Positions 48,085 to 59,114 of a stretch of 64,000 nucleotides of DNA are shown here, piece after piece. The DNA is from Chiua virens (Eukaryota; Basidiomycota; Agaricomycetes; Boletales; Boletaceae), in the NCBI GenBank assembly GCA_019787685.1, contig JAHNUO010000005.1:1488001-1552000 (forward strand). Reading direction: 5' to 3'. The notes under the pieces were generated by a model. It made no database searches and was not told the DNA's origin. It saw only the letters and a program-made list of their open reading frames with translations. Each line of letters opens with the position of its first letter. Within the stretch, counting starts at the first letter, position 1. The position numbers and the translations under genes were made by a program.

Positions 48085-48769
48085 AGCAGGTCCAACATGG
48101 TTTGTTCTGGTGTCAGATGCATAAGAGGTCGGACAAAAATAATTCATTGAGACCCAAGGTATTGGAAAGACATTTATCCCTAAAGCTGGCGTTCGTTCTA
48201 GCTTGTCATATATTAGTTGTTATATGGTTTTCTTGAATACTCGAAGACGAACCCAATATTTAACCCATCGCAATGTGGAAATAGCAGTGTCTTGATATTT
48301 GGGATCATGATGCATTGATGCCCAAATTTGACCGACGGCATACCTTATCTGGCGAGCCTGGGAATTGTCAGCAGCAATAGGGAGTCGAGGTGCGACACTG
48401 AAGGCGCTCATTGATCCGCATCACCATCGGTGTGTAGTGGCGACCCTGAGCCTGTGCCTGCCCATAAGCAACGGCACTGCTCGTCTGACTTGAACCCGTG
48501 CCGGAGAAGAGCCAAGCCTAATACCTTTTCCTCGAGAGTCCATTGTCGCGCGCCCAAGTCAATTACCTCACCAGCCACTTAGGTAACCTGGACACTGCCC
48601 AAGCCCAAACTGTAGGGTTCGCGGAAATGAATACGCTGGCACTGCCCTGCAATAGGTGTTTGGTTCAGTTCGAGCGGGCAGAGAACGAAAAAACATAGCG
48701 AGCGCCGAGTCTCGTTCATGGCCGAGTTATCCGTTGATGTAACAGTGCATCGCTCCGTATTTGTGTGCC
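48085..48769. other. Intergenic between peptide genes C and B
   Basis: No gene was recognised. The sequence grows similar to the copy A flank only from about 48770 onward. Confidence 0.35.
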
Positions 48770-49135
48770 CATCATCAGACAAGCTATCCACGCACGCATG
48801 AGAGCGCCCTCCCGCCCGCGGCGGACACTATTCGATTCAAGGTACCTAGACAACGAAAAGGTCGTGTGAACATTGGTGGTATACAGCAGCACTTGGCCGC
48901 CCTGGAAACGTCATCCATCTCATCTGAATACCAGTGCAAAAGCAGAGCGCGTCGGTCATTTTTGACCATTTGTTGACAAGTAACCCGACATTGTCTCATT
49001 GTCAAAGTGACTCGGTCCGCAAAACTGTAACCCGAACTGGGCGATTCGAGGGGTTGTACCGCACGGGAGTGTGCCACTTCATGGATGGCGTGCGCAGGCA
49101 ATGCAATCACGGCCTACTGCCTCGAACGAGCGAAA

Positions 49136-49145
49136 GGATAAAAGG
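49136..49145 (+). promoter_or_regulatory. TATA-like box of peptide gene copy B
   Basis: GGATAAAAGG, about 80-89 bp before the start codon at 49225; matches copy A. Confidence 0.5.
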
Positions 49146-49224
49146 GCTCGGGGTTGATGTGGCTTCTCATTAACGACACCTATAATACGTCATTCCTCGA
49201 CGTACAAGACGTAACCTCACCGTC

Positions 49225-49499
49225 ATGCGTTGCTCTGCTATTACCAGCTGCCTTTTCTTGTGTGCTTTGGCATCCTCTAGCTTCTGTGCCGCTGTTTCCA
49301 CAAGTACGACGACCACAACCACTGCGACACCAAGTCACGTCCTGACGCCAGTTGGTGCATTGTGGAAGAACCGGATACATGAGGAAGTCTTTCCCAAGAG
49401 TGAGTAACCTCATCGTGAGTGTGCACGAAGGGTTGGCTGACTTGGACGCTAGGTTCTGTCGCTGCGAGCCCAACGCCTGCAGCCAGGAAACTGGCCTGA
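49225..49499 (+). CDS. Small secreted peptide, GALWK family, copy B
   Basis: Two-exon gene of about 74 codons. The signal peptide MRCSAITSCLFLCALASSSF (cleavage likely near CAA) is followed by a run of Thr, then PVGALWKNRIHEEVFPK. The intron (GTGAGTAACC...GACGCTAG) joins AAGA to GTTCT and gives the tail SSVAASPTPAARKLA with TGA at 49497-49499. Signal peptide, the block around ALWKNRIHEEVFPK and intron position are conserved with copy A; the spacer and tail differ. Conserved core with variable flanks suggests selection on the core. It lies between the UstYa-like pair and the P450 copies. No dibasic-flanked repeated core peptides of the classical dikaritin type are present. Confidence 0.6.
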
Positions 49500-49944
49500 G
49501 CGCAAAGTAAGTCTAGTCGTGCATGGATCAAGAACCAACAGCTCATGTTTTTTGGATTATGCGATAGGGCCTTGATTATTTATTACGTTATCTTATAATA
49601 ATTTAAATGGACATTTTGTAGCTGTATTGCCTTGATAACTTTCTTAGTACTAGTACATAGCCTAGAACTATTTAGTTGTATAACGTTACATCCGTGATGA
49701 CTGTAGCCCATGAACTGACACTACCGATACTTGCCTTGTCATATTAAACATTCAAGTGAATGTGACTGCTAAGCAACTAATTTAAAGTTTAGCGTACTAG
49801 CTTCAATGATGCTATTGCCGTTGGATTCTTCCTTTCTCAAAGAGCTCGTCTACACGGCAGGCTAGATAAGACATGGTACCTAATACTTAGACCTCACCCT
49901 TTCCTGACTGGACACCTTGCCATTTGGCATACTGGACTGTGGTC

Positions 49945-52200
49945 ATGGTCCACTCTTCTCGTCATGGTTTCTTCCCTCGTCCTCTCGCGCATCGTCAAGC
50001 TCGCTCCTGGTCTCAAGGTCTGTCCTGAGATGAGAAATGCCAGTTCTTTGCATACCATTCCCTTATTTTTTTTACAATCGACTTCCGTCCGGGTCTGCGC
50101 GTTCCTTTTATGCCGCTGTCCGTCCCGGCCGTCGTCCTTCCAGAAACCTGGTGGAACCCGGGTCCGTCGCTCTCGCGACCTGTCCCTCGTCGATTCATCG
50201 TCTACTCACTGCCCTGCCATAGGGTCCCTTATTCACCTGGCCCTGGAGAAAGAGCAGGAATAGTACATATTCATTGTCAACAAGTGTATCGGACTCACCT
50301 CCTCCAGTTTACCATCGCTATGGTTCCGACACCATACCCTTCGTCCCGTTTATAAGCGGTTCCCCAACGATATACATCCGCTCCATGAACGTAGGAAAGG
50401 GGATCATTGTTTCCGGCCAAATGTCGGGAACCTTTGGGAGGTCAGATGATATAGGCCATTTCTTTTTGTCAATTTCTGATCATCCGTGCAAAATATATAT
50501 CCTCGCCCTGTTCCTTTCAGGTTCTGGGGCTTAAACGTGGTTTCTGCGGAGGATGAGCCATGGAGCAAATACCGAAGGATTGCGAGTCTTGCGTTCGATA
50601 ACGAGACGTAGGTGCACAATTATCCGCTATTTATTTTGTGCCTGAGCTTTTCCAAGTTATGCCTTTGTTTGGAATACCTCGCGCAGGCTTTACTTGGAGA
50701 TGACCTCTGTCGAGGGATGAGACAGGAAAGATGTTATCGAGATTCCCAGAGTTCAAGGACTTACATTCAAGGACAACTTTCGTGGTTACACTGACAGCTC
50801 GAACCTCTGCATCGTTTGCTGATACCAGTGGTTCACGCTTATCGTATTTGCATCAATTGGATTCGGTTTTCCCTTCACATGGACCGATCAACCTGGCGAT
50901 CAAGGTGGCATTAGCATGAACAAATGCATGGAGATTATCGCGACGACAACCGTATTCGCGACCACGGTGCCTACATGGGTTGGAAGCTGCTATTTACTTG
51001 GTTTGTGCTGGATTTAATCTGCCATGAGTAATGTCGTTTCAAATGCGCACAGGATCCGACGCACACGTCTCACGTACGACATCAACGCGAATGAATTTGC
51101 GATCCCATGTCGAGGATGTTACAACCAACCAAGCGAGAGATCTTTTTTCCCTCTTGGTCCAACGTGGGAGACGCAGGAGGTAAGATGAGCCTAAATGAAT
51201 GAATTGGTAAGGGTGACTTGAGATTGGCCTGCGATGGTAGGACTAATAGCTGACCCTGACACAAATTACTAACATCCTTTTGCTGGCTATGGCAAGTACC
51301 AGATGCTGGTCCATTTGAATGTTTCAGTCACGTTCAATGACCAGACACGACTGCCCACACCTTGGCGACGACCCATGTCTTCTTGCCCTGAATTCTAACC
51401 TGCAAGATGAGCTCGTTACCCAAGTGAAAGAATTGACCCGAGAAAGAGATGATGATACCCTGGTATTGTGCCATCTCGTAGCAATTTCTCTCCGCTAAGC
51501 TTTAACATTTGTCAGGTGGCGGAAGATTACAGAAACTCGACAAGGCACTTGCAGCGTTCTATGAAGGGATCCGATGTTCCGTGGGTATTGCAGCACCCGG
51601 AGCTTTGCTTGTTCACGAGGCAAAGCCCGACACAGATTTAGACATATTTGATGGCGGCGAACGTACGATTCTGTCCGCGAAGAAGGGCGCATGGGCATGT
51701 AACTATCACTGACTTACATAGTATGGAAGTTGCAGTGGATATAGTTGGCGTTCGTGAGTGCTTGGGTTCGCCGTCTTGACTATTATAAATCAGTCACTCC
51801 AGAGTACAACACACGTCATTTTTCCGATCCCGAGGAATTCCGGTCATCAAGATGGTACAGAAAGCAGCAAGACTCGGACGGAAAGGGTGAATCGGAGGAG
51901 TACACAGCCTTTAGCATCGGTACTCTTGAATCATTTCATCCCGATCGATCCGCTCCATTAATGCTCTAAATCCATAGGCCCTCGAGCGTGCCTAGTCCGC
52001 AAATTTGCATCTGTGGAAGAAGTGTGTTTCCTCGCGTCGCTTTTTCGAGACTGGCGAGTCGAGCCATTGCTGGCTGTGCAAACGAACGGTCTGATGGAGA
52101 TAGTAGATTAATATTAATGGCAAGGACGGGTATTGCAGGCGACGATGAATATCGAGTATTCTTGGTGTCAAAGGTGTACTGTAACCTCTTAAATTTGTGA
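49945..52200 (+). pseudogene. Cytochrome P450 pseudogene (tandem copy 1)
   Basis: Parallel to the P450 at 53371-55792. Readable parts: STLLVMVSSLVLSRIVKLAP (anchor), FWGLNVVSAEDEPWSKYRRI, LQDELVTQVKELTRERDDD, ALAAFYEGIRCS, EEYTAFSIG and GPRACLVRKFASVEEVCFL (haem Cys kept). Lesions: no in-frame upstream ATG for the anchor; the first intron acceptor is gone (TTTACAATCGAC where copy 2 has TTGCAGGCCGTCGAC); the K-helix intron is reduced to a 13-base remnant (GTGGGTATTGCAG); the frame shifts near 51520; and TAA follows M-E-I-V-D near 52110, about 30 residues before the normal end. Clearly inactive. Confidence 0.8.
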
Positions 52201-52794
52201 GGCGCACCTGAGAGGCTTCAATCCATTGACACGTCATATTTTCTATCTGAATCGCCGGCGGACATACAACTAGACGTCGATAGTGTTCAAATTAGAGTAG
52301 CTTTTTGAACGGACCTTTTGGCGACATGAATCGTTTAAGAGTCAAGGATTCGAAAGGAAGTCTGAAATTTACGTACAAAAAATACCCAAACCCTGGAATT
52401 CGGATTAGCTCAGACTTTTGAAAGCGCCACGAGTGACGAGATGGACACTTCAGCTGCGACCTCACATTCGCCTTCTGACAGTGAAAATGGAACGTATAGC
52501 GTGTACTTTACGGAAAGTTCCATTCTCTTTATGCTCACTGCAGGCTCTCACTTGGTACTGGATCTGTGTATTACCTGGCGGCACGCCTTCGCACGCAGTC
52601 CCTACCTGGGCCGACTACCGGGTTATCCGAACGGAACACAGTGCCCGTGTGTCCACCTTACTAGTGTCCCATCGTCGAGTGGGATGGCAGACTGTGATTC
52701 AATGAATTGGGCGAGGAGCCAAGCTTCAAGATTGCGGTGTTGTAAGTAGTGATAGCTTGTGGGAGAGTACTGTGTGTCGTCCACGTCCATAACT

Positions 52795-52850
52795 TATCCT
52801 AGGCTCCCAGCTGGCATCGGATATGCGAGGAAGTCTTTTCCGAAAGTACG
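52795..52850 (+). pseudogene. Remnant of a GALWK-family peptide gene
   Basis: One frame reads APSWHRICEEVFSES, aligning with GALWKNRIHEEVFPKS of copies A and B (W, R-I, E-E-V-F and final S kept). No signal peptide could be joined to it. Its position upstream of P450 copy 2 mirrors copy B upstream of P450 copy 1, so the peptide-P450 pair was probably duplicated as a unit. Confidence 0.5.
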
Positions 52851-53370
52851 GGATCAAAAAAGTGGCTTCGTTGTAGAGCTTGCGAGGTGATCAGACACAT
52901 CTACGAGGCAAAGCACCTGCATTGACTTAGAGTAACCGGCGAAGAATGCAAGGTAGGTCTGGTAATAATGGGACTTGATGGGTTGATGACAAGCTATTCT
53001 TAGGCATTATCTGTGCCGTGGATTCATGCATCGTGGTGGAACGAATGGGTCCGGTGAGAAGTGTCACTCCCACTGGAGATGACTGTATTTCGCATCTGAT
53101 TTTCCCTTTTCGCAATTAGATCAGACCTCCTGTCTGCTGCTCCGACGGGGAAACACGAATGGATTTATCATTTGCAAGTTGGGTAAACCAAATACCTAGG
53201 CTATGAACCCTCCGTGGGCCGCACGAAGGCATATAGATCACCGCCAGATATGGGGGAAAGGCTCGGGATCTCTGTATTATGGTGACCCATCATTGAATCA
53301 CGGGCACACGTCACAAGTCCACTATAAATGTGGGCTGGGACCAGTCTGTTCGAGCCGTCCCACGTTTTCA

Positions 53371-55792
53371 ATGGCATTGAGGCCACTCTTGCGTTTCATT
53401 GATTTTACCTCCTTAGGCTGGTCCTTGTCCACACTCATCGCTACAGTCTGTTCCGTTGTCGTCATCTCGCGTGTCGTCAGGTTCTCTCATGCTCTAAAGG
53501 TCTGTCTCAACACCAACGATCCCTGCCCATTGCGTATTTACCCAATTGCAGGCCGTCGACTTCCTTCCAGGTCTGCGCATTCCATTCTCGCCCCTGAGCA
53601 TCCCTGCCCTGGTCCTGCCAGAGACTTGGTGGAACCCAGGTCTGTCGTTCTGTCGTTCTGTTCCTCTTCTCCTCACTGGACCCTGTCAACTCCCATAGGG
53701 CCCCTGTTCGTCTGGTCTTGGAGAAAGAGCAGGAATAGTACGTATCCATCTTCTCTGAGAAGATCTCGCCTACCTTCCTCCAGTCTACCATCGCTATGGT
53801 TGCAACACTGTCTCTTTCGCCCCATTTTTAGCTGGTCCTCCAACCATATACACCCGCTCGATGGATGTGGGTAAACAATCGTTGTTTCCGGCCAAATGTC
53901 AGGAGCTTTTGGGAAATCAGATTCCATGGGCCGTTTCTTTTTGTCAGTTTCCGATCATCCATGCAAAATATATCTCCTTACCTTGTTTCTTTCAGGTTCT
54001 GGGGCCCAAACGTGGTTTCTGCAGAAGGCGAGCCATGGAGAAAACATCGGAGAATTGCGAGTCCCGCATTCAACAGTGAGACGTAGGTGCTCGGGTGTCT
54101 GCGATTCATATATGCCTGATTCGTTCCAAGTAACACTTTCGTGTGGGAGGCATCGCGCAAGCTTTATAAGGAGATGGCTTCTGTCGAAGGATGGGACAAC
54201 AAAGACGTTATCGAGACTCCCAGTGTCCAAGCACTTACATTCAAAGTAAGTTTTGCTGCTTTTGTCTTGAACAAGATTGTCATACCCACCACCAATTGAT
54301 AACAGTTTACACTCATCATTTTCGCATCAGTAGGATTCGGATTTCCATTCACATGGGCCAACCAACCTGTTCATGAAGGTGAAATGAGCATACACGAATG
54401 CATGGAGGTCATCGCGAGGACAAGCGTATTCGCAGCCGCTGCGCCGTCATGGGCTTGGAAGTTGCCGTTCGCTTGGTCAGTAAAACTTTGCTTTGTCGTT
54501 ATCCATGCACAGTGACACGTACGACAGGATTAGGCGTGTTCGTCTTGCCTACGACACTATGCGCAGATTCATGCACACTCGAGTCAGTACCACGCGAGAA
54601 AGTATGCGATCTCAAGTCGAGGGTGACACAAATAATCCAGCGAGGGATCTTTTTTCGCTCCTGGTTCGGGCCTCTGAAGATGCAGGCGGTAAGATAGGCC
54701 TCAATGACAACGAGTTGGTGAGCACAACTCGAGCTAGTTTTGTATTGGTGGACCAAAAGTATCCTCCGCACAGATTGGCAACATCTTCTCCTTTTTGTTT
54801 GCTGGTCATGGTGAATCCAAAATTCCAGTCTATGCGATGGGTTTATAATTACATTCAGTCTCCAGACACCACTGCTCATACCTTGGCGGCGACCCTTGCC
54901 TTCCTTGCTCTGGATTCTAATCTCCAAGACGAGCTGGTTTTCAAGTGGAAGAATCGACTCAGGGAGATGATGATGCCCTGGTAAGCATGACATTCAGCAG
55001 TGATTTCTCTCTGGTAAACCTGGAATACATTGATCAGGTGCCAGAAGTATATGGAAAACTCGACAAGGTACTTGCAGCATTCTACGAAGGGATTCGAATG
55101 TTTCGTGAGTGACAAAGTATCTTCCCAGACCTCATTTGAATGCTATGGGTATTCTAGCACCCGGAGTGTTCCTTGTTCGCGAGGCAAAGCACGACATAGA
55201 TTTAGACATATCTGACGGTGGCGAACGCAGAGTGATGTCTGTAAAAAAGGGTACATGTGTATGTAACCATCACGAGTTTGCATAGTATTGAAGGTTGATC
55301 CAAGTTTATCAAGGTGGTTGTGGATATGGTTGGCGTTCGTGAGTGCTTGGGTCCGTCGTCTTGATTAGTCTAAATCACTCGCTCCAGAGTACAACCCCTA
55401 TCATTTTTCCGATCCAGAGGAATTCAGACCTTCAAGATGGTACAGAAAGCAGCAAGGCTCGGATGGAAAGGATGAATCGGAGGAGTATACGGCGTTTAGC
55501 ATCGGTACGTCATGAATTACTAGTATTTCTTCCAATTGATTCGGATCCGCCTTGCCAATGCTCTGAATCCGTAGGTCCTCGTGCGTGCCTTGGCCGTAAA
55601 TTTGCGTCTGTGGAGGGGGTGTGTTTCCTAGCGTCGCTGTTGCGAGATTGGCGAGTCGAGCCCCTGTTGGCCCTGCAAACGAATGGTCGGGTAGAGACGG
55701 TAGATGAATGGCGAGAACGGGTATTGCAAGCGACGATGAATGTCACTCTCGGCATCAAAGATGTGCCTCTTAGATTTGTGAGACGCACTTGA
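53371..55792 (+). CDS. Cytochrome P450 monooxygenase (tandem copy 2), probable frame break
   Basis: It starts at 53371 (MALRPLLRFIDFTSLGWSLS, membrane anchor). It continues AVDFLPGLRIPFSPLSIPAL, FWGPNVVSAEGEPWRKHRRI, FGFPFTWANQPVHEGEMS, the I-helix FLFAGHDTTAHTLAAT (across the intron starting after 54819), FYEGIRMF (E-x-x-R), FRPSRWYRKQQG and FSIGPRACLGRKFASVEGV with the haem Cys, ending PLRFVRRT at 55792. Compared with copy 1, GAGCTGGTTTTCAAG near 54940 lacks one base, so the region before the K-helix is out of frame unless it is spliced from that GTTTTC. The remaining exons and splice sites look sound. Substrate unknown. Confidence 0.7.
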
Positions 55793-56036
55793 GAGCCATT
55801 CAAGTAGAGTAGTTGTATCTAAGTGTTAATATACTTTGAATTAGGGGCCTAGTACCGGGTGATCCCGGTGTCTAAAAGCAGCATATGCCGCAATCTCCGT
55901 GTTGAAAACCATAAACCAAGTTCACCGCTCCGTCGTTGTTTACGACGCTCATGTCAACGATACTCACGACTCTAACTGATACTCGTAACTTATCATCTTT
56001 GATTCCCATTCTTCAACGGATTCACAGACCACACCC

Positions 56037-59000
56037 ATGATCTATCAAATTGTATTATACTCATTGTGTTTATCGCCAATTGTTTTCGCGCAATACACTC
56101 CATCCCCTAGGCAAGTATACCCACTGATCTGTCTTTGTAGTGGCACTCATTCACAATAGATGGGCACAAGCGGTCTCTCTTCTGGATAGCACACTATATG
56201 TTCATGGCGGATTAAGCGATCCATACAACTCCTACTCGTACACCTCTGCACCTGTGATATCCGATCTATTGGTCCTCGACCTTTCCACTTCTTTCAATGC
56301 TTCCTCACCCCCATGGAAGCTTTGCTCCAGTATTTCCTCTCCTGCGCTTGCTTGGCACACATTGTCCGCGTTCAGTCCCACCGAGCTTTTACTCTTCGGC
56401 GGTCAACCCGGACCCAATTCCATGACAACTCTTACTACCAATAATGACTCGGCGGGTCTACTCTCGACCTCCAGTACCACTAACCCATATTTTTTCATGG
56501 AATCAAACAACTGGGCGAATGAACCCATGCGCAGGATGCGTCACTCTTCGTCTTTCACAGCTGGCAAGGTCTGGATGATTGGTGGTGAGGAGGCAGATGG
56601 CTCCGGCATCGCATTCAATGCGCATTATTCCTTCAGCCCTTCTGGTCCACAGTTTGTCCAGCTGCCATCTTCGAGCAGTGCACCTCCTGATATTTATGGC
56701 CATGCCTCGCTTGTGGTGCCAGGCGGACGCCTCCTGGTTCTTGGTGGGTACTGTGCGTCGTGTTCCGAGCTCATACCCATGACTACAGTATGGTCCTTGA
56801 ACACTACGCAAAATCCGCTCATATGGGAGCCACTTTCTATCTCCAATGCTTCCTCGCCGGCTCCTCGTCGCGACTTTGCCGCAGTTGTTCTCTCAAATGG
56901 TCACATTCTCATCCACGGAGGTGGAGATGCGCAACTTCAAGTGACGTATAGCGATGGTTGGATTACTGGATACCAACCAGAACCCCATGGTCTGGAGCAA
57001 TGTTGAAGCGCTCGTACAGCTCGGTAAAAGAAAAGATCACATGGCAGTCCAAACAAATGGATATGTGTTATTTTGCTTTGGTGAGTTGCCCGCATCGTAT
57101 GATCACTGATGATCACTCAGCATCATTGTCATCATGTTAGGATATGGTGCCTCCTCTCCTGCGTCTGCATCTTTATTCATATATAATCCTGAGGTGACCT
57201 CGATGGTCACGTCCTACACTGCACCTCCTCCCGACTCCACGCCTGCCATCACTTCATTGCCGCCTCCGACACAGACTGGTTCAAGTTCCGAGCTCTAATG
57301 GGCAAACAAGTGATATTGTTCCTGCAAGCTCTCAGGGTTCTCCCTCGGCCACCTCTGGCTCATCCTCTAGCTCAAGTACTCATACTACTGCTATCGCGCT
57401 GGGAACGGTCTTCGGAGTTCTTGGCCTCCTTGCAGGCGGAATCGCCACGATGTACTATATGAAAAGAACGCATAATCGCAGAAGGGGATCCGGAAGCGGA
57501 TTTTTCCCGCTCGCAAATGACCCCGAATTTATGTCAGGCTCAGAGGAGGGCTCTGTCGGTGGTGCTGCAGAGGCTGCACACCTCCACGAGCAAGCCAATG
57601 ATGGAAGCCGGGAGGGGTCGGCCAGGAATGGTAACCGATATCCTCGCCCTCCTTGGCGTCAACAAATTAGACCACGGGCCGCCTCAACCTCGAAGAGACA
57701 TGTTTGCGGAGGAAGACACTAGATCATTTGGTGTGCTTAGACAACCCAGTGAGGGGACGAGTACCTGGTCGTTCCACTCTGTGAGTGCCCTGGTTCGCGG
57801 GGCGATTGGACGCGAGCCTAGCGGATCTGAAGCAGATCAAGGAGATTGCGAGAGGGAGAAGCTCGATCATCTCCGTGAGGGGGTTCAGGAAGCTTTAATT
57901 CGTCAAGGAAGCCTTCACAGTGAATCTTCTTCGCATCCGACCCGTCGGAAAGAAGGAAGCCTCTGGTCATATACCGATCCTTTTGAAGACCCTCTCCCGG
58001 ACGACGAATATGACAATCTGTATTCACGCTCTAGTCTTCCCGAGAAGGACGCGGATTGTGACAATTCTGTCCGATCAATGATGAACCTGACGACTTTGAA
58101 TGGACCGCTTTGGGTCCCCAAGATTCCATTTGGCCGATTTCTGTTCGGTCACATAGGTTGACCCCCCTCAGGGAAGTGTCTTATGCATCTCTCTTAGATA
58201 ATTCGCTTCCGTCTTTGCAAGAACCTTCGCGCGGACAAACAAGTTCTAGTGACGCTGACAATACTGTGCACACCCCACCCGCGAGCATCTCTCTAGCATC
58301 TTGCAGCCCTACTGCTTCACATTTCTCTGACCTACACCTTTCTACTACCCGCCATTCTATTCTCTCAAGTCCCACATTGTCTCGGTCACAATCTCTATCT
58401 CGTCCGGACAGCTGGTGGTCACGCTTAACAAAACCCGTCCTTCTTGATCGTCGCTCGTCGATCACATCATCCAAGCCTGTGGACTTTAGAGACCCAGCAC
58501 CTGCCCCTCCTCTTGCCACCTTGGAAGAAGCCAGAAAATCCCCTGCGATATCTGGGGATGCACTTGATATACCTGTGGGTCACGGTCGTTCCGTGTCTTC
58601 GGCTCACAGTGGGCGTACGGCGAATACCGACTCCGCGGAACACCTTGGAGGGCGCTATGACGTGGTCCAGCGCCTGGCGTCTGACGGATCAAGTTCGCGG
58701 CGGGCACCATCGCTGGGTTCGACGGAAATAACCGGACAAGGGATGCTCATTGCTGACAATCATATCCCACCCGAGATTCCTTCGTCAAGCAGCTCATCCC
58801 ACGTCGATCCGCCACAATCACCACTGTCCCTTGCTAGTTCTGCTACTGCCATTGATCCAGAGTCACCCATCCAGCTTGCGACGGAACCAAAGTCTGTCCC
58901 GAGGTCCCCAACGCGGGGATCTATGGTAGCCAGTAAAGTCATGGAGTACGAATGCAGGATGTCTCAAGAGTTGGAATCACAACAGATTTCTCCCCTTCGA

Positions 59001-59114
59001 AACACCCGCCGTCGCGAAGAAGTGCCGTCACAGTCCCGACCGACGATACGGTACGGTGTCGTTCCGCGTGCCTCGTTATTTATCGCCAACCCCGATCTTG
59101 GACATGTTTCGTGA
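56037..59114 (+). CDS. Kelch-repeat membrane protein, with frame breaks
   Basis: It starts at 56037 with a signal peptide (MIYQIVLYSLCLSPIVFAQ). The first intron has a GC donor (CCCTAG|GCAAGT) and joins to WAQAVSLLDSTLYVHGGLSD. Kelch blades follow: TELLLFGGQPG, GKVWMIGGEEADGSG, GGRLLVLGGYC, NGHILIHGGGD and NGYVLFCFGYG. A Ser/Thr-rich stalk leads to one membrane helix (AIALGTVFGVLGLLAGGIA) and a long cytosolic Ser-rich tail ending NPDLGHVS at 59114. Two single-base breaks (near 56963 and 57290) and a possible third near 58140 are not explained by introns; a break near 57630 is explained by a 40-bp intron. Cell-surface role likely, partner unknown. Confidence 0.7.

Larger units (their letters stand above)
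48770..49640 (+). repeat. Inverted segmental duplicate, copy B
   Basis: Plus-strand counterpart of 21620-22560. It carries promoter, peptide gene and AT-rich 3' end (the shared tail AAATGGACATTTTGTAGC is at about 49607). Two nearby copies in opposite orientation could recombine and invert the 27 kb between them. Confidence 0.7.

Noticed and set aside
49225..49499. Classical dikaritin precursor with Kex2-flanked repeated cores
   Set aside because: There are no repeated core segments and no regular dibasic sites, so I do not call it a known RiPP precursor type.
57600..57720. Apparent frame break in the cytosolic tail of the kelch protein
   Set aside because: A short 40-bp intron (GTAACC...AATTAG) restores the frame, unlike the breaks at 56963 and 57290.
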